Below the pieces are notes generated by a model. That model made no database searches. It had not been told where the DNA came from and worked only from the letters and a program-made list of their open reading frames with translations. The translations under genes and the position numbers were made by a program. This document shows positions 1 to 6,453 of a DNA stretch of 9,334 nt, piece by piece (the first letter of the stretch is position 1; the number at the start of each line of letters is the position of its first letter). Source of the DNA: Longimicrobium sp. (GTDB lineage: Bacteria > Gemmatimonadota > Gemmatimonadetes > Longimicrobiales > Longimicrobiaceae); assembly GCA_030446945.1 (NCBI GenBank), contig JAUJMI010000119.1, positions 1 to 9,334 of the forward strand. Reading direction: 5' to 3'.

Positions 1-818
1 CCCGCGGCCGCCACGATCCCGTCGAACCCGAACGTGCGCGGGCCGGTGTTGGCGGGGATGAACGGCGTCCAGTTGTCCACCGCCTGCCCCCAGTGCGTGA
101 TCACGTAGTAGCCGCCGGCCAGGATGAACGCGGCCACCACCCCCAGCTTGATCAGAACCGCCGCGTTGTTGAAGCGCGCGGACTCTTTGATCCCCACCAC
201 CAGGAGCATGGTCACCACGCCGATCCCCACCGCGGCGATCACGTTGAACCCGCCGCTGGCCTGCGGCAGGTTGTTGATGTCCACCCCCTGCTTGGCGAGC
301 GACTCGCTCAGCTCCACCGTCTTGCGCACCCAGGTGTCCGACCCCGGCGCCTGCACCAGCTCTCCCGGAGGCGAGGTGAGGCTGGGCGGAAGCACGATCC
401 CCAGGTCGCGCAGAAAGGAGTTGACGTACCCGGACCACCCCGCCGCCACCGTCGCCGCGCCGAACAGGTACTCCAGGATCAGGTCCCACCCGATGATCCA
501 CGCGATCAGCTCGCCCAGCGTGGCGTACCCGTAGGTGTACGCCGACCCCGCGATGGGGATCATGGCCGCGAACTCCGCGTAGCACAGCCCCGCAAACACG
601 CACGCGATCCCCGCGAAGACGAACGCCAGCACGATGGCGGGCCCGGCATGCTGCGCCGCCGCGGTGCCGGTGAGCACGAAGATGCCGGTTCCGATGATCG
701 CCCCGATCCCCAGCGAGATCAGGTTCAGCGGCCCCAGCTCGCGCTTCAGCGCGTGCTCGCCCTCCGCGGTCGCGTCCGCCTGCAACTGGTCGATGTTCTT
801 GCGGGCGAATAGGTTCAT
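1..818 (-). CDS. APC-family amino-acid permease (CAT/YfnA-like), N-terminal part, cut by the left edge
   Basis: Inner-membrane secondary transporter of the amino acid-polyamine-organocation superfamily, closest in style to cationic amino-acid transporters. Only 272 codons are present; family members are usually 460-500 residues, so the C-terminal half lies outside the window. Translation from ATG at 818 gives a charged cytoplasmic N-terminus (MNLFARKNIDQLQ), then TM1 with the diagnostic GIGAIIGTGIF (37-47), whose unwound glycines bind the substrate amino group. AGLCYAEFA (76-84) and PIAGSAYTYGYATLGE (88-103) are also typical of the family. Further hydrophobic segments lie near 104-120, 192-210 and 220-240. 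A GGAG (827-824) sits 5 nt before the start. The substrate is not readable from this part; cationic amino acids (arginine, lysine, ornithine) are the best guess, and the nearby arginine genes agree with that only loosely. Confidence 0.92.
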   Translation of the reverse strand, partial: MNLFARKNIDQLQADATAEGEHALKRELGPLNLISLGIGAIIGTGIFVLTGTAAAQHAGPAIVLAFVFAGIACVFAGLCYAEFAAMIPIAGSAYTYGYATLGELIAWIIGWDLILEYLFGAATVAAGWSGYVNSFLRDLGIVLPPSLTSPPGELVQAPGSDTWVRKTVELSESLAKQGVDINNLPQASGGFNVIAAVGIGVVTMLLVVGIKESARFNNAAVLIKLGVVAAFILAGGYYVITHWGQAVDNWTPFIPANTGPRTFGFDGIVAAA

Positions 819-915
819 GGCTGCTCCGGTCGGGGTGGATCCGCGTCCGCCGCGGGGAAGGATACAGGCGCGCCGGGACCGAGGGCGCGAGGTGCAGCTA
901 CTCTGGATTTCGGGC

Positions 916-943
916 AATGTAACGCCCATGTGGCGCGGGTCAA
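916..943 (-). promoter_or_regulatory. Candidate sigma-70-type promoter for the permease
   Basis: On the minus strand TTGACC (943-938) is followed after 16 nt by TACATT (921-916), a 5/6 and a 4/6 match to the -35 and -10 consensus. It would start transcription roughly 90 nt upstream of the permease ATG at 818. It lies in the 252-bp gap between the divergent permease and nrnA genes. This was found by eye; AT-rich hexamers are rare in this DNA, which helps, but no other support exists. Confidence 0.35.
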
Positions 944-1070
944 GCGTCCGTTCGGCCCGTTCACCCGGCGTGTGCGCCGCCCCGGTTGCGGCGGGGCGCG
1001 CGGAGGCGTACCATCCACGCGCTGCACCGGGGGCGATCCCGCCCCGCCGTACGCCCTGCGCCCGCTGCTG

Positions 1071-2087
1071 ATGCCGACCCACGACCTCCTCGCCGTTCCC
1101 GAATCGCGCGCATTTCCGCTGCGGCGCGTCCTCCAGCGCCTCCTCGCGGCCCGCCGCGTGGTGCTGGTGACCCACGTGGGCGCGGACGGCGACGGCAGCG
1201 GCTCGCAGGCGGCCGTGGCGGCGTGGCTGGAGTCGCGCGGCATCGAGGCCGCCATCGTCAACCCCACCCCTTTCCCCGACCTGTTCCGCTTCTGCCTCCA
1301 CCGGCAGGACGTGGTGGCTGAGATGGGCACTCCCGAGGGCGAGGCCGCCCTGGCCGACGCCGACCTGTTCGTGGTGCTCGACACCTCCGAGCCGCCGCGC
1401 GTCGGCGCCCTGGCCGAGCGCCTGCCGCCCGAGCGCACGCTGGTGGTGGACCATCACCCGGCCGGCACCGAGGTGGTGGGCGACACCGCCGTGCAGGACC
1501 CCTCCGCCGGCGCCACCGGCGAGATGGTGTACGATCTGATCACGCTGGCGGGCGACGCGGTGCCGCGCGCCTCCGCGTTGGGGGCGTACGTGGCTATCGT
1601 GAGCGACACCGGCTCCTTTCGCTACTCCAACACCACCCCGCGCATCCACGCCGTCGCCGCGGAGCTGCTGGCCCGCGGCATCGACCCGGAGGTGGTGTAT
1701 CGCCGCCTCTTCGCCACCGCGCCCCTGCGGCGCCTGGAGCTGCTGCGCGAGGCCCTCGCCACCCTGCGCACCGACCCGGAGGCGCGCATCGCCTGGATGA
1801 CGGTGCGCGCCGACACCTCCACACGCCTGGGCGCCACCGGCGAGGACTTCGACGGTCTCATCGAGCACGTGCGCTCCATCGAGGGGACGGAGGTGGCGAT
1901 GCTCTTTCGCGAGACCGGCGAGGGCGACACCAAGGTCTCCTTCCGCTCCAACGGCGCGGCCGACGTCAACCGGCTGGCGCGGCGCTTCGGCGGGGGCGGG
2001 CACGTCAAGGCCGCCGGCGCGCTGATCCCTGGGGGCATCGACGAGGTGGCCCCCCCCGTCCTCGCCGCCGCCCGCAGCGCCGGCTGA
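1071..2087 (+). CDS. nrnA: NrnA-like DHH/DHHA1 phosphoesterase (nanoRNase / pAp phosphatase)
   Basis: Cytoplasmic Mn2+-dependent phosphoesterase of 338 residues, the usual NrnA length. Members degrade 2-5 nt RNAs to mononucleotides and often remove the 3' phosphate of pAp, a by-product of sulfate assimilation. All DHH signatures are present: motif I THVGADGDGSGS with H35, D39 and D41; motif II VVLDTSEPP with D104; motif III VVDHHPAG with D127-H128-H129; motif IV IVSDTGSFRYSNT with D179. The C-terminal DHHA1 domain ends in RRFGGGGHVKAAG (304-316), the substrate-binding GGGGH. I chose ATG 1071 because the frame stays open upstream to about 930 but that stretch encodes Arg/Gly/Pro-rich, non-family sequence. 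No strong Shine-Dalgarno precedes it. Motif I reads VGADGD instead of the common xPDGD, a minor variation that keeps the metal ligands. A strong terminator follows 20 nt after the stop. Whether RNA or pAp is the main substrate cannot be told. Confidence 0.9.
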   Translation: MPTHDLLAVPESRAFPLRRVLQRLLAARRVVLVTHVGADGDGSGSQAAVAAWLESRGIEAAIVNPTPFPDLFRFCLHRQDVVAEMGTPEGEAALADADLFVVLDTSEPPRVGALAERLPPERTLVVDHHPAGTEVVGDTAVQDPSAGATGEMVYDLITLAGDAVPRASALGAYVAIVSDTGSFRYSNTTPRIHAVAAELLARGIDPEVVYRRLFATAPLRRLELLREALATLRTDPEARIAWMTVRADTSTRLGATGEDFDGLIEHVRSIEGTEVAMLFRETGEGDTKVSFRSNGAADVNRLARRFGGGGHVKAAGALIPGGIDEVAPPVLAAARSAG

Positions 2088-2107
2088 GCGGGTACGTGCA
2101 GCATAAG

Positions 2108-2150
2108 CGAAGGGGCGCCCCCGCTGCCGAGGGCGCCCCTTCGTCTTTCC
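2108..2150. terminator. Hairpin terminator after nrnA, between convergent genes
   Basis: A perfect 13-bp stem pairs 2108-2120 with 2131-2143 (arms CGAAGGGGCGCCC and its complement) around a 10-nt loop, followed by TCTTTCCC. It begins 20 nt after the nrnA stop. The T-run is short but the stem is very stable, so it should end nrnA transcripts. It may also shield the convergent small gene at 2164-2388. A second, weaker 9-bp hairpin (2149-2157 with 2167-2175) covers the last codons and stop of that small gene. Confidence 0.75.
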
Positions 2151-2163
2151 CTACCGCCGCGGA

Positions 2164-2388
2164 TCAGCGGTAGGGGTGGGCTTTGGCGTAGTTGTACGCG
2201 GTGTAGGCGGCGATCAGGTGGCAGATCCACCCCAGCAGCCCGCCGGTGCCCACCCACATCCCCGGCGTCACGATCAGCCAGAACAGCCCGCGCAGGAACT
2301 TGCCGTTGTAGATCTGCCCGATCCCGGGGATCAGAAAGCTCAAGACAGCCGCAATGCCAGGATTTCTCACCGTGTCCTCGCTTTCCAT
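2164..2388 (-). CDS. Small TM2-domain-like membrane protein
   Basis: A 74-residue, mostly hydrophobic protein beginning MESEDTVRNPGIAAVLSF. The motif PGIGQIYNGKFLRGLFWLI (21-39) resembles the core of small TM2-like proteins of bacteria: a Gly/Pro turn, then a hairpin of two membrane segments. Hydrophobic stretches lie at about 11-27, 31-48 and 51-66, followed by a short polar tail (NYAKAHPYR). No catalytic residues are visible and the function is unknown. The start is uncertain. ATG 2388 lacks a close ribosome site, whereas GTG at 2370 (giving 68 residues starting at V7-R-N-P-G) has GAGG (2379-2376) 5 nt upstream and would place the start right at the conserved NPG. The gene converges with nrnA and appears monocistronic. 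Confidence 0.72.
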   Translation of the reverse strand: MESEDTVRNPGIAAVLSFLIPGIGQIYNGKFLRGLFWLIVTPGMWVGTGGLLGWICHLIAAYTAYNYAKAHPYR

Positions 2389-2480
2389 GTGCGTGCGTAA
2401 CCCGGCTTCTTCCGGGACGAGATGCGGTACGGCGCGGGTGCGCCGGAAGTTTCGGGGACGCAGGCCCTCACCCCGCCCGG

Positions 2481-2515
2481 CTCCCCTCCCCGAAAACAAA
2501 CCTGGGGGAGGGGGG
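2481..2515. repeat. C-run/G-run palindrome, copy 1
   Basis: An 11-bp stem with one G-T pair joins CTCCCCTCCCC (2481-2491) and GGGGGAGGGGG (2505-2515) around the A-rich 13-nt loop GAAAACAAACCTG. The reverse complement of the unit at 2702-2736 has the same build (C-run, A-rich loop ending CCTG, G-run). The two are therefore inverted copies of one repeat family. Confidence 0.65.
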
Positions 2516-2557
2516 AGATCGCGTCCGTCTCCGCGAGGCCTCCATTTCCGGGAACGC

Positions 2558-2582
2558 GTAGGGGCGCGATTTATCGCGTCCA
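2558..2582. repeat. GTAGGGG-type palindrome, copy 1
   Basis: GTAGGGG (2558-2564) opens an inverted repeat in which GGGCGCGAT (2562-2570) pairs with 2573-2581 (ATCGCGTCC) through one G-T pair. The centre is only TT. It shares its leading GTAGGGGC with the unit at 2626, suggesting one interspersed repeat class. Confidence 0.55.
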
Positions 2583-2625
2583 CCCTTGCCCCCCACCTCG
2601 ACCCCGCCCTCTGGCACCCAAACCG

Positions 2626-2651
2626 GTAGGGGCCGCCCGGCGTGGCTGCCC
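2626..2651. repeat. GTAGGGG-type palindrome, copy 2
   Basis: GTAGGGGC (2626-2633) starts a second imperfect palindrome. GGGCCGCC (2630-2637) pairs with GGCTGCCC (2644-2651) with one mismatch around a 6-nt loop. It lies 68 bp from copy 1. Confidence 0.5.
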
Positions 2652-2693
2652 GTGCCTTCCCACGCGCCGAAGCGTGCACTGCGCACCGCTGCA

Positions 2694-2741
2694 CGCACCC
2701 GCCCCCTCCCCCAGGCAGTTTTTTGGGGGGAGGGGGGTGCG
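2694..2741. repeat. C-run/G-run palindrome, copy 2 (inverted), just past speA
   Basis: A perfect 11-bp stem joins CCCCCTCCCCC (2702-2712) and GGGGGAGGGGG (2726-2736) around a 13-nt loop with a T6 run. Beyond a 3-nt bulge (2699-2701), 2694-2698 also pairs with 2737-2741. On the speA strand the hairpin begins about 28 nt after the stop. It has no T-run after the stem, so it could impede RNA polymerase or protect the mRNA 3' end rather than act as a classical terminator. Confidence 0.6.
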
Positions 2742-2768
2742 TCGCGGAGCGCCGCTGGGGAGAGGGCC

Positions 2769-4664
2769 CTACTCCACCTCCGACTCGAGGTACGTGTACC
2801 CCGCCAGCCCATCCACGTAGTCCGCGATGAAGGCGTTCGCCTGCGCCCGGGGCAGCCGCGCGTTGGCTACCTTTTTCCGGAACGTCGCCACCAGGTCCTG
2901 CGCGTTGAACTGCACGTAGTTCAGCACCTCGGTCACCGTGTCGCCGTGCACCAGGTCGCCGATCTCGTAGCCGCCGTCGACCAGGCGGATGTGCACGGCG
3001 TTGGTGTCGCCGAACAGGTTGTGCAGGTCGCCCAGGATCTCCTGGTACGCGCCGGTCAAAAAGATCCCCAGGATGTACGGCTCGTCCGCGTGGAAGGTGT
3101 GCAGCTCCAGTGAGGGCTTGGCCTTACGCCACCCCACGAAGCTGTCGATCTTGCCGTCCGAGTCGCAGGTCACGTCCTGCAGCGTGCCGCGGCGCGTGGG
3201 CTCCTCCGTCAGCCGGTGGATCGGCATGATGGGGAAGAGCTGGTCGATCGCCCACGAGTCGGGGAGCGACTGGAAGAGCGAGAAGTTGCAGAAGTAACGG
3301 TCGATCAGCACCGACTCCAGCTCGGGGAGGATGTCCTCGTACTCCTCCGGATCCTTGCGCGCCTCGTCCGCCACGCGGTTCATGATGGCCAGCCAGTAGC
3401 GCTCCGCCGAGGCGCGCTCCCGCAACGAGAGCGAGCCGCTGTTGAAGTACACCTGCATCTGCTGCTTGGCGAAGGAGGTGTCGTGGTACACCTCGCGGGT
3501 GTTGCGGACGCCCACTTCCTTGAACGTCGCCGCCAGCTCCTGCACCAGCGGGTGCGCGTCCTCGTCCACCGGCTCCGGATCGCCCGCCACCTGCGTCTCC
3601 AGGTCCACCACGTTGATCAGCAGGAGGGCGTGGTGCGCCGTCAGTGCGCGCCCGCTCTCGCTGATCACGTGCGGCATGGGGATCTCGTTCTCGCGGCACG
3701 CCTCCGCCAGCCCGTAGATGATGTCGTTGGCGTACTCCTGCACGCTGTAGTTGACGCTGGCGGACGAGGTGGAGCGCGACCCGTCGTAGTCCACCCCCAG
3801 TCCGCCGCCCACGTCCACGTACTCGATCCCCACGCCGATGTTGCGCAGCTCCACGTAGAAGCGCGCCACCTCCGCCATCCCCAGCTTGATGTTGCGGATG
3901 TCCGGGATCTGCGAGCCCAGGTGGAAGTGGATCAGCTTCAAGGTGTCCAGCCGCCCCGCCGCCTCCAGCTTGTCCAGCACGCGCACCACCTGCGATGCGT
4001 TGAGCCCGAACTTGCTCTTCTCGCCGGCCGTCTCGCTCCAGCGGCCCGAGCCGGTGGTGGTGAGCTTGATGCGCACCCCCAGCGTGGGCACCACGCCGAT
4101 CTCGTCGGCCACGCGCAGGAGCGTCTCCACCTCGCTCAGCTTCTCGATGACGATGAGCACCTTGTGCCCCAGCTTCTGGCCCATCATGGCCAGGCGCATG
4201 AACTCCTCGTCCTTGTAGCCGTTGCACACGATCAGGTGGTCCGCGCGCTCGGTGAGGGCGAGCACGGCCTGCAGCTCCGGCTTGCTCCCCACCTCCAGCC
4301 CCACCCCGTGCGCCTGGCCGAACGCCACGATCTCCTCCACCACGTGGCGCTGCTGGTTCACCTTGATGGGATAGACGGTGGTGTACTCGCCCTCGTACTC
4401 GAACTCCTTGATGGCGTGCTGAAAGCGCTCTGTCAGCGTCTCGATGCGGGTGCGCAGGATGTCGGAGAACCGCAGGAGGAGCGGCAGCCGCACCCCCTGC
4501 GCCTCCATGTCCATGGCGATCTCGAACAGGTCGAGCTCGCGCGAGCTCTCGCGGGTGGGGCGCACGGCGACGTGCCCCTTGTCGTTGATCTCGAAGTAGC
4601 CGACCCCCCACCCCTCCACGTTGTAGAGCTCGCGGGAGTCTTCGATCGTCCAGTCGGTAGCCAG
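2769..4664 (-). CDS. speA: Biosynthetic arginine decarboxylase
   Basis: Converts arginine to agmatine and CO2, the first step of the agmatine route to putrescine. It is a fold-III PLP enzyme of 631 residues, matching the 630-660 typical of SpeA. Counting from the CTG start, TTVYPIKVNQQ carries the PLP-binding lysine K101. HFHLGSQ (246-252), the glycine-rich phosphate loop VDVGGGLGVDYDGS (283-296) and SESGRALTAHHAL (335-347) are standard. VTCDSDGKID near the C-terminus is the conserved CDSDG segment at the dimer active site. No ATG, GTG or TTG occurs in frame between the family-like N-terminus (ATDWTIEDSRELYNVEGWG) and an ATG at 4871. CTG at 4664, with GGAGG (4674-4670) 5 nt upstream, is the best start. 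ATT 4715 and ATG 4871 are alternatives; the latter adds 69 low-complexity residues and has no ribosome site. The gene diverges from the cyclodeaminase-like gene at 4870. Confidence 0.95.
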   Translation of the reverse strand: MATDWTIEDSRELYNVEGWGVGYFEINDKGHVAVRPTRESSRELDLFEIAMDMEAQGVRLPLLLRFSDILRTRIETLTERFQHAIKEFEYEGEYTTVYPIKVNQQRHVVEEIVAFGQAHGVGLEVGSKPELQAVLALTERADHLIVCNGYKDEEFMRLAMMGQKLGHKVLIVIEKLSEVETLLRVADEIGVVPTLGVRIKLTTTGSGRWSETAGEKSKFGLNASQVVRVLDKLEAAGRLDTLKLIHFHLGSQIPDIRNIKLGMAEVARFYVELRNIGVGIEYVDVGGGLGVDYDGSRSTSSASVNYSVQEYANDIIYGLAEACRENEIPMPHVISESGRALTAHHALLLINVVDLETQVAGDPEPVDEDAHPLVQELAATFKEVGVRNTREVYHDTSFAKQQMQVYFNSGSLSLRERASAERYWLAIMNRVADEARKDPEEYEDILPELESVLIDRYFCNFSLFQSLPDSWAIDQLFPIMPIHRLTEEPTRRGTLQDVTCDSDGKIDSFVGWRKAKPSLELHTFHADEPYILGIFLTGAYQEILGDLHNLFGDTNAVHIRLVDGGYEIGDLVHGDTVTEVLNYVQFNAQDLVATFRKKVANARLPRAQANAFIADYVDGLAGYTYLESEVE

Positions 4665-4674
4665 TGCGGCCTCC
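4662..4674 (-). promoter_or_regulatory. Ribosome binding site and CTG start of speA
   Basis: On the minus strand GGAGG (4674-4670), spacer CCGCA, then CTG (4664-4662). This is the only Shine-Dalgarno-supported start near the conserved N-terminus. A CTG start would be weak and could keep SpeA synthesis low. Confidence 0.55.
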
Positions 4675-4869
4675 GGGTTGGGAGCGTTGTGGTTTGTGCG
4701 TTGCGGGGGCGCAATTTGGACCCTTTGGTGCCGTAGCGAAAGACCCCGCCGACGGCTTGTCCCCCGCGGGGGGGCTCCGCTACTTTCCGCCCTCCGGCCC
4801 CGCGCCGCGCGGACGCCCCCGTCCGCGCAGCCCGAGCGGCCTTCCAGCCCCCAGCCGACATCGCTTCCC

Positions 4870-5970
4870 ATGTACCGCGCACCGGACTTCTCGCAGCCGC
4901 GCTTCCAGTCCGCGCCCGAGGCACGCTTCGCCCCGGCGCCCGCCGACGGCGTCCTTCCGGAAGGCTTCTTCTCCACCACCAACCTGCCGACCTACGTGCA
5001 CACCGGGGGCGAGTGGCGGCTCCCGCGCGATCCGCGCATGGACGCGGCGCTGGTGCTGGACCCGGACGGCGTGCCGCGGGTGCTGGAAGCGCGCTACGTG
5101 CGCGCCGGCCAGCCGGTGGCCATGGGCTTCGCCGAGGACGGCTCCGAGGGGATCTTCGTGCACGTCGCCGGGCTGATGGGCGACCCGGACCAGGGCCCCG
5201 AGGGCGAGTTCAAGTTCATGTCGTCCGAGGTCTCGCGCGAGAAGCCGACCGACTACGCGGAGATGGCGCGCATCCTGGTGGAGGAGAAGGAGCGCGGCGG
5301 CTGCTTCGTGTGGGTGGTGGGCCCCGCCGTGCTCCACTCCCGCGGGCGCGACACGCTGGCCTGGTTCATCCGCAACGGCTACGTGGGGGTGATGTTCGGC
5401 GGCAACGCGGTGGCGGTGCACGACATCGAGTCCGCCACCATGGGCACCACACTGGGGATGAACTCGCGCGGCCTACCCATGATCGGCGGCCACGGCTTCC
5501 ACATGCGTGCCATCAACCGCGTGCGGGCGGCCGGCTCCATACGCGCGGCGGTGGAGCAGGGGGTGGTCAGGGAGGGGATCATGCACGCGCTTGTGACCTC
5601 CGGCGTCCCCTTCGTGCTCGCCGGCTCCATCCGCGACGACGGCCCCCTTCCGGACACCCTGACCGACGCGGTGGTCTGCCAGGAGACGATGAAGGAGTAC
5701 ACCCGCCGCGCCACCGGCGTCCTGATGATCGCCACCGCGCTGCACTCCATCGCCACCGGCAACATGCTGCCGTCGTACGCGTGGAACGAAGAGACGGGCG
5801 AGGTGCGGCCGATAACCACCATCTGCGTGGATTCGTCGGAGTTCGTGGTCTCCAAGCTCAAGGACCGCGGCACCCACCAGGCGTTCGGCGTCATCACCAA
5901 CGCGCAGGACTTCCTCCACGTGCTGCGCCACTACGTGGAGATCGAGGCCGCCGCCCGGCAGCCCGCCTGA
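4870..5970 (+). CDS. LOR/SDH (TIGR00300-type) protein, probable ornithine cyclodeaminase
   Basis: A 366-residue protein matching the conserved LOR/SDH region that forms the C-terminal half of cyanobacterial AgrE/ArgZ and occurs alone in methanogens. Characterised members convert ornithine to proline plus ammonia with bound NAD+. Visible family blocks are FFSTTNLPTYV (33-43), FKFMSSEVSREKP (115-126), a Rossmann-like nucleotide-binding half with YVGVMFGGNAVAVHDIE (171-187), HGFHMRAINRVR (208-219), PFVLAGSIRDDGPLPDTLTD (247-266), LMIATALHSIATGNMLPSY (285-303) and ICVDSSEFVVSKLKDRGTHQ (318-337). ATG 4870 is the first family-like start; upstream frame sequence is compositional, and no clear Shine-Dalgarno is present. 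No arginine dihydrolase domain is attached, unlike AgrE/ArgZ. The 205-bp gap to divergent speA probably holds both promoters, though I could not identify either. The 12-nt gap to the next gene suggests co-transcription. It is not the mu-crystallin-type cyclodeaminase family. Substrate is inferred from homology, not proven. Confidence 0.87.
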   Translation: MYRAPDFSQPRFQSAPEARFAPAPADGVLPEGFFSTTNLPTYVHTGGEWRLPRDPRMDAALVLDPDGVPRVLEARYVRAGQPVAMGFAEDGSEGIFVHVAGLMGDPDQGPEGEFKFMSSEVSREKPTDYAEMARILVEEKERGGCFVWVVGPAVLHSRGRDTLAWFIRNGYVGVMFGGNAVAVHDIESATMGTTLGMNSRGLPMIGGHGFHMRAINRVRAAGSIRAAVEQGVVREGIMHALVTSGVPFVLAGSIRDDGPLPDTLTDAVVCQETMKEYTRRATGVLMIATALHSIATGNMLPSYAWNEETGEVRPITTICVDSSEFVVSKLKDRGTHQAFGVITNAQDFLHVLRHYVEIEAAARQPA

Positions 5971-5982
5971 GCCCGCGCGGCC

Positions 5983-6393
5983 TTGCTCCCGCCCAACCCC
6001 CACCTTGCCGCCGCCCTGGCCGTCGCGGCGGAGCACACCCCGCCCGAGCAGGTGGACCAGCTGTGGATCTTCCCGCCGCGCCCCCTCGGCGCGCGGGAGA
6101 GCGGGCTGGCCGTCCTCGCCCTCTTCGCCGAGCCGGACGCGCGGGGGCAGCGCCGAACCCTGCACACGCTCACCTACGAGGCCGAGGCGGTCAGAGGGGG
6201 CAAGACGCGCCGCGTGGACACACGTCAGGAAGAGGGCACAGTCCCCCGGGACCGGCTGGACCGTATCGTGGACGGGATGGTGCGCCGGCTGGGGGGCGGC
6301 ACCGAGACCCCCGAGGTGCGAGACGTGGGCGGCGACCCCGCCGCGTGGGCCAGCCTCCTGGCCGAGCTCGCCGGGATGCTTGACCCCGGCTAA
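5983..6393 (+). CDS. Hypothetical protein, about 136 residues
   Basis: I do not recognise a family. From TTG 5983 the protein is 136 residues, soluble and mildly acidic, with no signal peptide or membrane segment. The reading frame has balanced composition, including VDQLWIFPPRPLGARESGLAVLALFAE (24-50), RTLHTLTYEAEAVRG (58-72) and a charged RVDTRQEEGTVPRDRLDRIVDGMVRRL stretch (77-103). This looks like alternating beta strands followed by a helix and argues for a real gene. The start is uncertain: TTG has no good ribosome site, and CTG at 6016 is possible. Placed 12 nt after the cyclodeaminase-like gene it is probably translated from the same mRNA. Its stop codon TAA overlaps the first bases of the Fur box, so no extra terminator fits before fur. 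Confidence 0.7.
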   Translation: MLPPNPHLAAALAVAAEHTPPEQVDQLWIFPPRPLGARESGLAVLALFAEPDARGQRRTLHTLTYEAEAVRGGKTRRVDTRQEEGTVPRDRLDRIVDGMVRRLGGGTETPEVRDVGGDPAAWASLLAELAGMLDPG

Positions 6394-6410
6394 CGAGAAT
6401 GATTATCGTT
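6380..6410 (+). promoter_or_regulatory. fur promoter with overlapping Fur box
   Basis: AACGAGAATGATTATCGTT (6392-6410) is a 19-bp palindrome with 8 of 9 arm positions matching. It closely follows the Fur box layout (GATAAT-n-ATTATC core; here GAGAAT-G-ATTATC). A possible -35, TTGACC (6380-6385), followed after 18 nt by TATCGT (6404-6409), would place the box over the promoter, the standard arrangement for repression. It lies 44 nt upstream of the fur ATG, so autoregulation is likely. Confidence 0.75.
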
Positions 6411-6453
6411 GGGGTGCCGTGAAGTCGGCGAGCTTTCCCGCAAGGAGCCCAGC

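Larger units (their letters stand above)
2389..2768. other. 380-bp gene-free stretch with palindromic repeats
   Basis: Between the small membrane gene and the 3' end of speA I see no coding sequence with family character. Open frames here are Arg/Pro/Gly-rich artefacts of composition. The stretch holds four inverted-repeat units, listed separately (2481-2515, 2558-2582, 2626-2651, 2694-2741), and a small GC hairpin (2401-2405 with 2412-2416). It resembles intergenic filler built from interspersed repeats. Confidence 0.65.

Noticed and set aside
93..812. 239-codon plus-strand frame opposite the permease
   Set aside because: Complement of a clear APC permease; the product is Arg/His/Asp-rich without domain character.
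930..1070. N-terminal extension of nrnA from GTG 930
   Set aside because: The added 47 residues are Arg/Pro/Gly-rich and outside the DHH family; ATG 1071 gives the normal length.
3124..4611. Long open frame antisense-phase to speA on the minus strand (about 495 codons), and a roughly 506-codon plus-strand frame at 3216-4736
   Set aside because: Both are shifted-frame or complement readings of speA. The products are Ala/Arg/Gly- or His/Leu/Val/Gln-rich with no family motifs, as expected in DNA with GC-rich third positions.
4665..4869. Riboswitch or leader peptide in the speA/cyclodeaminase gap
   Set aside because: Only a short CCCCGCGGGG palindrome (about 4762-4771) and weak hexamers (TTGTCC 4757, TACTTT 4781) are visible. 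I could not build a conserved riboswitch fold or a convincing leader ORF.
4869..4872. Overlapping start codons on both strands (CATG)
   Set aside because: The minus-strand ATG would extend speA by 69 unconserved residues and has no ribosome site, so only the plus-strand ATG is kept.
5013..6383. 456-codon plus-strand frame across the cyclodeaminase-like and hypothetical genes
   Set aside because: Arg/Gly/Pro-rich compositional reading overlapping two better-supported frames.
6409..6453. TTG 6409 as the fur start
   Set aside because: It lies within the Fur box; ATG 6454 has AAGGAG 6 nt upstream and gives normal Fur length.
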